Source: an uncultured Eubacteriales bacterium (GTDB lineage: Bacteria; Bacillota; Clostridia; Christensenellales; Borkfalkiaceae). From it: DNA of 6,042 bases. A program made the translations under genes and the position numbers. The notes beneath the pieces are model-generated. The model was not told the DNA's origin, searched no databases, and saw only the letters and a program-made list of their open reading frames with translations. Within the stretch, counting starts at the first letter, position 1. Each line of letters opens with the position of its first letter. Below are positions 1 to 6,042 of this stretch, piece after piece. The DNA lies in the NCBI GenBank assembly GCA_958405585.1, contig CATYEP010000117.1, positions 1 to 6,042 on the forward strand, written 5' to 3'.

Positions 1-27
1 AAGATTGAGGGTCGTGACCTGGAACAT
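1..27 (-). CDS. Possible first nine codons of the next minus-strand gene (partial)
   Basis: An ATG at 27-25 is preceded by GAGGGAG (42-36) at 8-nt spacing, a good ribosome binding site, and reads MFQVTTLNL to the window edge without a stop. It lies downstream of the terminator-like hairpin and an AT-rich stretch (56-92) that could hold a promoter, although I see no clear -35/-10 pair. Nine residues are too few to identify a product. The frame is also open upstream to a stop at 76-78, so the start is not certain, and the match may be chance. Confidence 0.25.
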
Positions 28-96
28 ATCTCCCGCTCCCTCTGCGTCAGATTCTTTTATAATATTATTTTTTATTTAAAAAAAATTTTAAAGCCC

Positions 97-135
97 CCCC
101 GCGGCGCGCAAATTTTTGCGCGCCGCGGCGTTTTT
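97..135. terminator. Strong GC-rich hairpin, probable (bidirectional) intrinsic terminator
   Basis: Bases 99-112 pair with 115-128: an 11-bp almost all-GC stem extended by three A-T pairs, so the real loop is about 8 nt of A and T. On the plus strand it is preceded by an A-rich tract and followed by CG and five T's, the canonical layout. On the minus strand the stem is followed by a G-run, then CTTTAAAA and eight T's, a less tidy layout that could still end the thiI transcript about 105 nt after the stop. No convincing plus-strand gene is visible to its left. Confidence 0.7.
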
Positions 136-176
136 CATCAACAAACATATAAGCGTTTTAATTAAAAGACAAAACT

Positions 177-237
177 CCAGCCAAACTATTTAAAGTCTTT
201 TGATGAGCGGCAGAGCTTCCCTGCCGAACTATTTAAA
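177..237. repeat. Imperfect 18-nt direct repeat spanning the thiI stop
   Basis: On the minus strand TTTAAATAGTTCGGCAGG (237-220) recurs as TTTAAATAGTTTGGCTGG (194-177). They match at 16 of 18 positions, with 43 nt between equivalent bases. The first copy contains the thiI stop codon and the left arm of the short hairpin. It looks like a small local duplication. With only two copies, no function can be assigned. Confidence 0.5.
208..226 (-). terminator. Short hairpin directly after the thiI stop
   Basis: A perfect 6-bp inverted repeat (CGGCAG / CTGCCG) with a 7-nt loop begins 7 nt after the thiI stop. No T-run follows it on the minus strand (CTCATCAAAAG), so it is a poor intrinsic terminator. 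It may instead protect the 3' end of the message or be incidental. Confidence 0.35.
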
Positions 238-1387
238 AATGCACCGCTTCGAGGGTTGAAAGAGCTTCCTCTACCAATCCGTTTACATCCAACTTTGCTT
301 CCGCCGCTTCCACTTCCGAAAGCCTGGGACGGATCAGCGGATGCTTCGGCAAAAATACAGTACAGCAATCCTCAAAAGGCTGAATGGAAGTTTCAAATGT
401 ACCGATCGCGCGAGAACGTTCGATGATCTCTGTTTTATCAAATCCAACCAAAGGACGCAAAACAGGAACGTTTTTGATCACCGCATTGGAAGAAGTCATT
501 CCCTCAATCGTCTGGCTTGCAACCTGCCCTAAACTTTCGCCCGTAATGATACACTGTGACCCGTTCTTTTCACAGAGCCGCTCCGCAATGCGCATCATGA
601 ACCGACGCAATAACGTGATCATCATCTCTTTGGGACAATGTTTATGAATAGCTTCCTGGATATGCGTGACGCTCACGACGTTCAGCGTCATACCGCCCGT
701 ATAAGTCGACAAAATGCGGGCAAGCTCTTCTACCTTTTCCCGCGCCTGCATATTCGTATACGGATAACTGTGGAAATGCAGTCCTTCGATCTTCATACCG
801 CGCTTTACGATCATATAACCCGCCACAGGACTGTCGATACCGCCCGACAAAAGAAGCAATCCTTTCCCTGCCGTCCCTACCGGCATTCCTCCTGCCGCTT
901 TCACCACACCGCCAAATACAAGCGCCGTGCCGTTTTCACGCACGTCGATACTGACGATCATTTGCGGATTATGCACATCCACTTTCAAAGCAGGAAAATC
1001 GTCCAGCAGCCTCCCGCCGATCCGCGCATTGATCTGCATGGAATTGAGCGGAAATTTCTTGTCACCGCGGTTGGTCTCCACTTTGAATGTTCCCTCTCTC
1101 GGTGCGATCACTTTCACCGCTTCGTAAATCTTCTGCATGTCCGCATCCACTTTATATCCGACGCTCAGCGTATGCGTACCGAACACCTTGCGCAGGCGCT
1201 CCACAATCTCCTCAGCCCGCCCTTCGTCAAAGTTTTCAACAACATATCTGCCGCTCGGCTTATGCATTTCGTGGCGGATCCCCGTCAAAGCCTTTTCCAG
1301 ATTGTTCATAAAGACTTTTTCAAAATATCCGCGATTCTTTCCCTTTAAATGAATTTCACAATAACGAACAATAACTACTTTTTCCAT
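233..1387 (-). CDS. thiI: tRNA 4-thiouridine synthase ThiI, short form without rhodanese domain
   Basis: ThiI adenylates U8 of tRNA and replaces its oxygen with sulfur to give 4-thiouridine; in many bacteria it also supplies sulfur for the thiamine thiazole. The 384-residue protein has an N-terminal ferredoxin-like region (1-60, starting MEKVVIVRYCEIHLKGKNR), a THUMP domain (about 60-165), and a PP-loop ATPase domain with the pyrophosphate motif SGGIDS (181-186). ITGESLGQVASQT (281-293) and RPLVGFDKTEII (311-322) are also typical. Cys341-Cys342 in FEDCCTVF cover the position of the sulfur-handling Cys344 of E. coli ThiI. E. coli ThiI is about 480 residues because of a C-terminal rhodanese domain; that domain is absent here, as in Bacillus. 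Persulfide transfer must therefore come directly from a desulfurase, presumably the one encoded 2 nt upstream. The start is supported by a GGAGAG site inside the upstream gene. Confidence 0.97.
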   Translation of the reverse strand: MEKVVIVRYCEIHLKGKNRGYFEKVFMNNLEKALTGIRHEMHKPSGRYVVENFDEGRAEEIVERLRKVFGTHTLSVGYKVDADMQKIYEAVKVIAPREGTFKVETNRGDKKFPLNSMQINARIGGRLLDDFPALKVDVHNPQMIVSIDVRENGTALVFGGVVKAAGGMPVGTAGKGLLLLSGGIDSPVAGYMIVKRGMKIEGLHFHSYPYTNMQAREKVEELARILSTYTGGMTLNVVSVTHIQEAIHKHCPKEMMITLLRRFMMRIAERLCEKNGSQCIITGESLGQVASQTIEGMTSSNAVIKNVPVLRPLVGFDKTEIIERSRAIGTFETSIQPFEDCCTVFLPKHPLIRPRLSEVEAAEAKLDVNGLVEEALSTLEAVHF

Positions 1388-1389
1388 GT

Positions 1390-2514
1390 TTATCTCGTTC
1401 TCTCCGCCAGCGCCGCCGCAGTCTTATTCAAAATTTCAATCGCGCTTGTAACCTCATCCTGCGTTGTGGATGACGCAAAAGACAGACGCAATACACCGTC
1501 TGCACGTTTTTCATCCAATCCGCAGGCCAGTATGACACGGCTGAATCTGCTCTTTGAAGAACATGCCGAACCCGTCCCGACCATCAGTCCTGCGTCATCC
1601 AGCATATGCAGCAAGACTTCGCCGCGCAGCCCCTTCGCCGAAACGCTCAAAATATACGGCGAAGCATTTTCCGCAGACAATATTTCAAATATAGACGCTT
1701 CTAACCCATGCCGCACCTGTTGGTTATAGCCTTGAATACGTGAAAAATCTTCTTTCAGCGAAGCAAATTTCTTTTGCGCCGCAAACTCAAATTGTTTGAT
1801 CGCAAACGTGTTCTCCGTTCCGCTGCGCAACCCGTTTTCCTGTCCGCCGCCAAAGATATACGGCAAAAGCTTGGCTCCCTTCCGCCGTATCAGTGCCGCC
1901 GCACCGCGTATGCCGCCGATCTTGTGCGCGCTCACCGTGTATAAATCAATATCTTTGGTCAGCGTGAACGGAATCTTTCCGAATGCCTGCACCCCGTCAC
2001 TATGAAAAATCGTGCCAGCATTGATTTTTTTCACCTGCGCCGCCAATGCAACAATATCATTGATCGCACCCGTTTCATTGTTGACGTGTATGACAGAAAC
2101 CAAAGAAGTTTTGTCATCCACAAGTTTTAAAAGCGCTTCCGCATTCACACTGCCGTCGCTGTTCAATGGCGCAAACCGCACTTCTACTCCGCGCTTTTCC
2201 AGTTCTTTCGCACTGTTATAAATTGCCGCGTGCTCCCCAGACGTCGTAACGAAATTCCCGCGTTTCGCCGATGAAAATATCGCCTGATTGTCCGCCTCAC
2301 TCCCAGAACCCGTAAAAACAAGTTCACATCCGCCTTGCGGCGCGACAAACGAGAGCAGGACGCGCCGCGCTTCGTCGATCGCTTTGTGCGCCTCAAATCC
2401 TGCCCTGTACAACGCCGACGGATTCAGACACCCGTACGGCTTTAAATATGCCAGTGCCGCATTTACCGCCCCCTCATCGGGGACGGTAGTCGCGGCGTTA
2501 TCCAAATAGATCAT
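1390..2514 (-). CDS. Cysteine desulfurase, NifS/IscS class (NifZ-like partner of ThiI)
   Basis: This 374-residue PLP enzyme takes sulfur from L-cysteine, leaving alanine and an enzyme-bound persulfide. Visible hallmarks in order: YLDNAATT near the N-terminus (3-10); His95 in GEHAA, the PLP-stacking position; the NNETG turn (145-149); Asp173 and Gln176 in SDGVQAFGK; the PLP lysine Lys198 in SAHK; GLRSGTEN (228-235); and the persulfide-forming Cys318 in GTGSACSS. The length is slightly under the roughly 400 residues of IscS. The start at 2514 gives the canonical MIYLDNAATT beginning and overlaps the previous stop by 4 nt. There is only a weak upstream GGAA (2526-2529), so translation probably depends on coupling. 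The next gene, 2 nt downstream, is a ThiI without a rhodanese domain. By analogy with Bacillus NifZ, this enzyme most likely feeds ThiI rather than acting as the general Fe-S cluster desulfurase, but a broader role cannot be excluded. Confidence 0.95.
   Translation of the reverse strand: MIYLDNAATTVPDEGAVNAALAYLKPYGCLNPSALYRAGFEAHKAIDEARRVLLSFVAPQGGCELVFTGSGSEADNQAIFSSAKRGNFVTTSGEHAAIYNSAKELEKRGVEVRFAPLNSDGSVNAEALLKLVDDKTSLVSVIHVNNETGAINDIVALAAQVKKINAGTIFHSDGVQAFGKIPFTLTKDIDLYTVSAHKIGGIRGAAALIRRKGAKLLPYIFGGGQENGLRSGTENTFAIKQFEFAAQKKFASLKEDFSRIQGYNQQVRHGLEASIFEILSAENASPYILSVSAKGLRGEVLLHMLDDAGLMVGTGSACSSKSRFSRVILACGLDEKRADGVLRLSFASSTTQDEVTSAIEILNKTAAALAERTR
1400..1405 (-). promoter_or_regulatory. 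Ribosome binding site of thiI
   Basis: GGAGAG lies 12 nt before the thiI ATG at 1387, inside the last codons of the desulfurase gene. The spacing is slightly long. The two genes are separated by only two bases, so ribosome hand-over probably also contributes. Confidence 0.6.
2511..2514 (-). promoter_or_regulatory. ATGA stop-start overlap coupling the membrane protein and desulfurase genes
   Basis: The TGA stop of the membrane protein gene (2513-2511) shares bases with the ATG start of the desulfurase (2514-2512). With only a weak GGAA upstream of the start, this is the usual signature of termination-reinitiation coupling. Confidence 0.75.
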
Positions 2515-3125
2515 TTTCTGTTAAATTCCGATTCCAAAAGATTTTTGCGCGTATAACGCAAGATCGTCGCCAAAAGCTCCTGGCGGCATTCCAACACAAG
2601 AATACGCTTCCCGACATTCGTCGCCGCCTGAATATAGTAAAATTCTTTGTCTTCCGCCGCCTCTTCGTTCGGCGTAAGAATGTCTTCTTTGAGATCGGGA
2701 GATGCTTTCAGCTTCTTATACGATTCCGACCCGACTCTTCCGATCTTCACCAGTTTATCATCGCTCAGACGATACAAAAGTTTGCGTTTCCTTCCGTGAA
2801 ATACTTTGCTCAGCCGCAATTCTCCGGATATAAACGTATAATCGTAACTCAGATAAAAACTGTGACGCTTTTTGAAAAATAACACCGCGCCGACGATCGA
2901 AAGTACAAGCATGATTGCCCAAGGGATCATGCCGATCAACACCGATTTCACGTCGATCCCCTGATCCGGATCGATCGGCGTATAAAACAGTCCCCAGATA
3001 TTCAAAAGCGAAAACAGCATGGACACAATACACAACCACCCGAAAACCGTAAAAAGCGTATAACGGAATTTCGCCGACTTCTCATTGTGTATACTGACAC
3101 TCTCTTCGTAAAATACTTCCTGCAT
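2511..3125 (-). CDS. Two-helix membrane protein of unknown function
   Basis: I cannot name this 204-residue protein with confidence. Two hydrophobic stretches, about residues 22-48 and 61-84, look like membrane helices joined by a short acidic loop (PIDPDQGID). Basic residues flank both outer ends (KFRY before the first, KKRH after the second), so both termini are probably cytoplasmic. The remaining 120 residues are polar with alternating hydrophobic positions, suggesting a small beta-rich cytoplasmic domain with a basic patch (HGRKRK 110-115) and a C-terminal helix. It loosely recalls small membrane DUF proteins of Clostridia (possibly DUF6106-like), but that is from memory only. It starts 15 nt after the carB-dapF stop with a G-rich ribosome binding site, and its stop overlaps the start of the cysteine desulfurase. 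Membership of the operon is well supported; function is unknown. Confidence 0.85.
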   Translation of the reverse strand: MQEVFYEESVSIHNEKSAKFRYTLFTVFGWLCIVSMLFSLLNIWGLFYTPIDPDQGIDVKSVLIGMIPWAIMLVLSIVGAVLFFKKRHSFYLSYDYTFISGELRLSKVFHGRKRKLLYRLSDDKLVKIGRVGSESYKKLKASPDLKEDILTPNEEAAEDKEFYYIQAATNVGKRILVLECRQELLATILRYTRKNLLESEFNRK

Positions 3126-3130
3126 GAATT

Positions 3131-3138
3131 CCCCCGCC
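3131..3138 (-). promoter_or_regulatory. Ribosome binding site of the membrane protein gene
   Basis: On the minus strand GGCGGGGG lies 5 nt before the ATG at 3125, within the 15-nt gap after the carB-dapF stop. It is G-rich rather than a textbook AGGAGG. It is the only candidate and supports this start. The gap is too short to hold a separate promoter. Confidence 0.6.
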
Positions 3139-3140
3139 GA

Positions 3141-3977
3141 TTAAAATTCTACCGTACCTTCAAAGACCTGTTTTGCGTTGCCCGTCAAAGTTACGTTGCC
3201 GTCCGATGAATACCTTACGATCAGGTCGCCGCCGCGTACCTTGACCGTAATATCTTCGTCCGTCTTGCAATATCCGCCCAACACAGCCGCCACGACCGAA
3301 GCCGCCGCACCCGTACCGCACGCCAGAGTTTCACCGTTACCACGTTCCCATACGCGCATTTTCAGCGTCTTATCGTTTACGACACGCACGAATTCCACGT
3401 TCACTCTCTGCGGGAAATACTTCGCATATTCGAACAACGGCCCGACGTTCGCTACATCCACGGCATCGACCTTATCACAGAACACCACACAGTGCGGATT
3501 TCCGACGTTGACCAACGTCACATTGTAATTTTTATCTCCGACCGTGATCTCTCTGTTTACGATCTTATCGCCCTCAAGGGTCGAAGGAATTTTCTTGCCT
3601 TCCAGCACCGCTTTGCCCATATTCACGCTCACGGAGCTGACTTTCCCGTTGAAGGTAAACAATGTCATTTCTCGCACGCCGCTCAGCGTTTCGATGGTCA
3701 TATGCTTATTTTTTACAATGCCGTTATCGAACAGATATTTCGCCACACAGCGGATCGAGTTACCCGCCATAGCTCCTTCACTGCCGTCTTTATTGAATAT
3801 GCGCATCTTCGCATCCGCAATATCCGATTTTTCGATCAGCGTGATACCGTCACCGCCGACCCCGAAATGCCGATCGACAAAGTTGATCGCAAGCGATTCG
3901 GGGCAAGTGATCTTGCCGTCCATGTTGTCAAAGAAAATATAGTCGTTTCCGCAGCTCTGCATCTTGACAAACTTCAG
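3141..3977 (-). other. DapF-like domain of the fusion, lacking the first catalytic cysteine
   Basis: This marks the epimerase module inside the fusion (residues 689-966, about 278 residues, the usual size of a whole DapF). Compared with E. coli DapF from memory, it keeps equivalents of Asn11 (Asn699), Asn64 (Asn750), Asn157/His159 (Asn848/His850), Asn190 (Asn881), Glu208-Arg209 (Glu899-Arg900) and the second catalytic Cys217 (Cys908, codon 3320-3318). The first catalytic Cys73 falls on Ala759 (codon GCG, 3767-3765), within GSEGAMAGNSIRC. Gly76 is replaced by Ser762. The module has no start codon of its own: the residue aligned with the usual DapF Met1 is Leu689 (CTG), and no clear ribosome binding site precedes it. 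It should therefore be made only as part of the fusion, unless the protein is cleaved. Confidence 0.88.
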
Positions 3978-6042
3978 CTTTGTCCGTTCCGTACGCAGAT
4001 GGTTGATATCCACAAGCTCCGTGTTATCTTCATTGAAACGGCTCGCTATGATGTCCGCCAGCGCATTTGCCGTATCCAAAGACGTAAGCGTCGTGATCCC
4101 AAGCAGGATCGCATGATGATGCATACGGATATAGTCATTGATGGAATCCATATCCGTCTTGCCCGTATACACGATATAATCGATCTTGCCATCATCCATC
4201 AGGTGGTAGATATCTTCGCTCTGCGAGAGCCTGTCCACCGTATGCACGTCGATCCCGAGCGTGCGGATCGTCTCCGCCGTTCCCTTTGTAGCATAGATTG
4301 TCAGTCCCAGATCGCTGAACTTCTTGGCAAGTCCGAGAATTTCAAATTTATCCTGGTCGTTAATGGTGAAATAGACACCCACGTCGCGCTGTTTGCTCGG
4401 ATGGCAAAGCTTGAACCCTGCCGACACAAGCCCTTTGAACAGAGCCTCTTCGATCGTCTTACCGATCCCCAGCACTTCGCCCGTCGATTTCATTTCCGGT
4501 CCGAGCTGCGAGTTCACGTCGTTCAGCTTTTCAAAGGAGAACACAGGCACTTTCACCGCCACATACGGCGAACTCTTATAAAGACCCGTGCCGTAACCGA
4601 GTTTTTTCAGGCGCGCCCCCACCATGATCTTTGTGGCAAGCTCCACCATCGGCACGCCCGTAACTTTCGAAATATAAGGGATCGTACGCGACGCGCGCGG
4701 ATTCACCTCAATGACGTACAGCTCATTGTGATATACCAGGAACTGTATGTTGATGAGTCCCTTCGTTTTCAGCGACAATGCCAGCTGCGTCGAGCATTCG
4801 ATGATCTTATCCAGCGTAATGTCGCTCAGATTATACGGAGGATAAACAGCGATCGAGTCGCCGCTGTGCACGCCCGCACGCTCAATATGCTGCATGATGC
4901 CCGGAATCAGCACATCTTTGCCGTCGCTGATGACGTCCACTTCCAACTCCTGCCCCATCAGATATTTGTCGCAAAGGACAGGGTTCTCAATGTGCTGTGC
5001 AAGAATAACGTCCATATACCGCGAAATATCGCTTTCCGTAAACGCGATCGTCATATTCTGTCCGCCGATGACATAGGACGGGCGCAAAAGCACAGGGTAC
5101 CCGAGTTTGTCCGCCGCCGCAAGCGCTTCTTCTTTCGTCATGACCGTCAGCCCCTTCGGACGACTGATGCCGAACTGTTCCAGAAGCTCATCAAAGCGTT
5201 CCCTGTCTTCCGCCATATCCACGCTGTCCGCACTCGTTCCAAGAATGCGCACGCCTTTTTTATCCAGATAATTGCACAGCTTGATCGCCGTCTGTCCGCC
5301 GAACGTGATCACTACCCCGTACGGCTTTTCTTTATCGACGACATTCTGCACGTCTTCGGGCGTCAGAGACTCAAAATACAGTCTGTCCGCCGTATCAAAG
5401 TCGGTGGAAACAGTTTCGGGATTGTTATTGATGATGATCACTTCGTACCCAAGCTGTTTGAGCGTCCACACGCAATGCACTGACGAGTAGTCAAATTCAA
5501 TACCCTGACCGATACGGATCGGGCCAGACCCGATGACGATAATCCGCTTTTTCGTGCTTTCCTTGATAAACGGAGTCGCCTCGTCGTGCGCGTATTCGTC
5601 ATAGGTCGAATAGAAATACGGCGTTTCCGCTGAAAATTCTGCCGCGCAGGTATCGACCATTTTGTAAACCGCCTTCCTGTGATACGGGATCTTCTGACCC
5701 GATATCTTTTCCAGCTCTTTGTCGGGATACCCGAGCCGTTTGCCCTCGTCGTACAAGCCGCGCGTCAGCTTTTCCGTCTTTAAACGGTTTTCAAAATCAA
5801 CAAGATTCTTTAATTTGTTGAGGAACCAGCGGTCGATTTTGGTAATCTCAAAAATTTCGTCCAGAGAAATACCCGCTTTGATCGCAGCAAAGACAGTAAA
5901 CAGGCGCTCATCGGAAAGTTTTTTCAGCTCTTCGCGAAGATCTTTACCTTCGTATTTATCGAGGTTCAAAGACGAAAGCGAAATTTCCGCGCCGCGGACT
6001 GCTTTCATGATCGCCATTTCAAAGGACGTGCCGATCGCCATG
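3141..6042 (-). CDS. carB-dapF: Carbamoyl-phosphate synthase large subunit fused to a diaminopimelate epimerase module (CarB-DapF), 5' partial
   Basis: The frame is open at the right edge. The ATG at 6041 is internal: it aligns with the MAIG segment near residue 380 of a roughly 1070-residue CarB, so the first ATP-grasp half lies outside the window. Counting from that ATG, residues 1-140 are the oligomerization domain (IDRWFL 69-74). Residues 165-545 are the carbamoyl-phosphate ATP-grasp half (GPIRIGQGIEFDY 173-185, NNNPETVSTD 205-214, LRPSYVIGG 319-327, EVNPRASRT 445-453). Residues 550-668 are the MGS-like allosteric domain. After a linker (about 669-688), a full DapF module runs from 689 to 966 (CGND 697-700, GNPH 847-850, WERGNGETLACGTG 898-911). 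CarB makes carbamoyl phosphate for arginine and pyrimidines; DapF interconverts LL- and meso-DAP for lysine and peptidoglycan. No stop or frameshift separates the two. The module has Ala759 in place of the first catalytic Cys. Domain identities are secure; DapF activity is uncertain. Confidence 0.95.
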   Translation of the reverse strand, partial: MAIGTSFEMAIMKAVRGAEISLSSLNLDKYEGKDLREELKKLSDERLFTVFAAIKAGISLDEIFEITKIDRWFLNKLKNLVDFENRLKTEKLTRGLYDEGKRLGYPDKELEKISGQKIPYHRKAVYKMVDTCAAEFSAETPYFYSTYDEYAHDEATPFIKESTKKRIIVIGSGPIRIGQGIEFDYSSVHCVWTLKQLGYEVIIINNNPETVSTDFDTADRLYFESLTPEDVQNVVDKEKPYGVVITFGGQTAIKLCNYLDKKGVRILGTSADSVDMAEDRERFDELLEQFGISRPKGLTVMTKEEALAAADKLGYPVLLRPSYVIGGQNMTIAFTESDISRYMDVILAQHIENPVLCDKYLMGQELEVDVISDGKDVLIPGIMQHIERAGVHSGDSIAVYPPYNLSDITLDKIIECSTQLALSLKTKGLINIQFLVYHNELYVIEVNPRASRTIPYISKVTGVPMVELATKIMVGARLKKLGYGTGLYKSSPYVAVKVPVFSFEKLNDVNSQLGPEMKSTGEVLGIGKTIEEALFKGLVSAGFKLCHPSKQRDVGVYFTINDQDKFEILGLAKKFSDLGLTIYATKGTAETIRTLGIDVHTVDRLSQSEDIYHLMDDGKIDYIVYTGKTDMDSINDYIRMHHHAILLGITTLTSLDTANALADIIASRFNEDNTELVDINHLRTERTKLKFVKMQSCGNDYIFFDNMDGKITCPESLAINFVDRHFGVGGDGITLIEKSDIADAKMRIFNKDGSEGAMAGNSIRCVAKYLFDNGIVKNKHMTIETLSGVREMTLFTFNGKVSSVSVNMGKAVLEGKKIPSTLEGDKIVNREITVGDKNYNVTLVNVGNPHCVVFCDKVDAVDVANVGPLFEYAKYFPQRVNVEFVRVVNDKTLKMRVWERGNGETLACGTGAAASVVAAVLGGYCKTDEDITVKVRGGDLIVRYSSDGNVTLTGNAKQVFEGTVEF

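Noticed and set aside
58..63. A perfect TATAAT on the plus strand as a promoter -10 box.
   Set aside because: No -35-like sequence lies at the proper distance, the stretch is generally AT-rich, and a transcript from it would meet the hairpin at 97-135 within about 30-60 nt.
65..148. A 27-codon minus-strand frame starting at 148.
   Set aside because: It runs straight through the terminator hairpin and the A/T tract, has no good ribosome binding site, and its translation is low-complexity.
135..206. Weak inverted repeats (135-141 with 200-206; 164-170 with 195-201) as a possible RNA structure.
   Set aside because: They are only 7 bp, AT-rich, mutually overlapping and with long loops, so they are compatible with chance.
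638..1348. A 236-codon open frame on the plus strand.
   Set aside because: It is antisense to thiI, has a His/Arg-rich biased composition and no family motif.
3960..3980. A separate dapF gene starting inside the carB-dapF frame.
   Set aside because: The residue at the usual DapF Met1 position is CTG, the nearest ATG (Met694) would remove the first conserved strand, and no convincing ribosome binding site precedes either. The frame is continuous with CarB.
3492..5483. A 663-codon open frame on the plus strand.
   Set aside because: It lies entirely antisense to carB-dapF, whose domains are unmistakable. Its translation is rich in His, Arg and Ile with no recognisable motif, as expected for the mirror of a codon-biased gene.
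6039..6042. The ATG at the right edge as the true start of a short CarB.
   Set aside because: It aligns inside CarB at the MAIG segment near residue 380, and the window simply ends there. The missing N-terminal half is a boundary effect, not evidence of a truncated gene.

Overview
The window looks like part of a chromosome from a Clostridia-type Firmicute, probably a moderate-GC, gut-associated lineage. That is inferred from three things: a ThiI without a rhodanese domain next to its own cysteine desulfurase (the arrangement known from Bacillus NifZ-ThiI), the style of the CarB and DapF sequences, and tight one-strand gene packing. No marker here fixes a genus.

All convincing genes lie on the minus strand and read from high to low coordinates. 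From the right edge: (1) a 5'-truncated reading frame (6042-3141) encoding the C-terminal two thirds of the carbamoyl-phosphate synthase large subunit, continuing without a stop into a complete diaminopimelate epimerase (DapF) module; (2) 15 nt later, a 204-residue two-helix membrane protein of unknown function (3125-2511); (3) overlapping it by 4 nt (ATGA), a NifS/IscS-like cysteine desulfurase (2514-1390); (4) 2 nt later, the tRNA 4-thiouridine synthase ThiI (1387-233). The spacing suggests one operon with translational coupling. The last two genes form a sulfur relay for tRNA thiolation and possibly thiamine thiazole. The first gene joins arginine/pyrimidine precursor supply to lysine/peptidoglycan precursor supply. 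Nothing visible links the two halves of the operon mechanistically.

The 232 bases after thiI hold a short hairpin just past the stop, an imperfect 18-nt direct repeat that covers the thiI stop, and a very GC-rich hairpin (97-135) that looks like an intrinsic terminator. At the left edge there may be the first nine codons of another minus-strand gene.

The most interesting feature is the CarB-DapF fusion. Its epimerase module keeps nearly every recognisable substrate-binding residue and the second catalytic cysteine, but has alanine where the first catalytic cysteine should be. It is either an epimerase with altered chemistry or a DapF-like domain put to another use.
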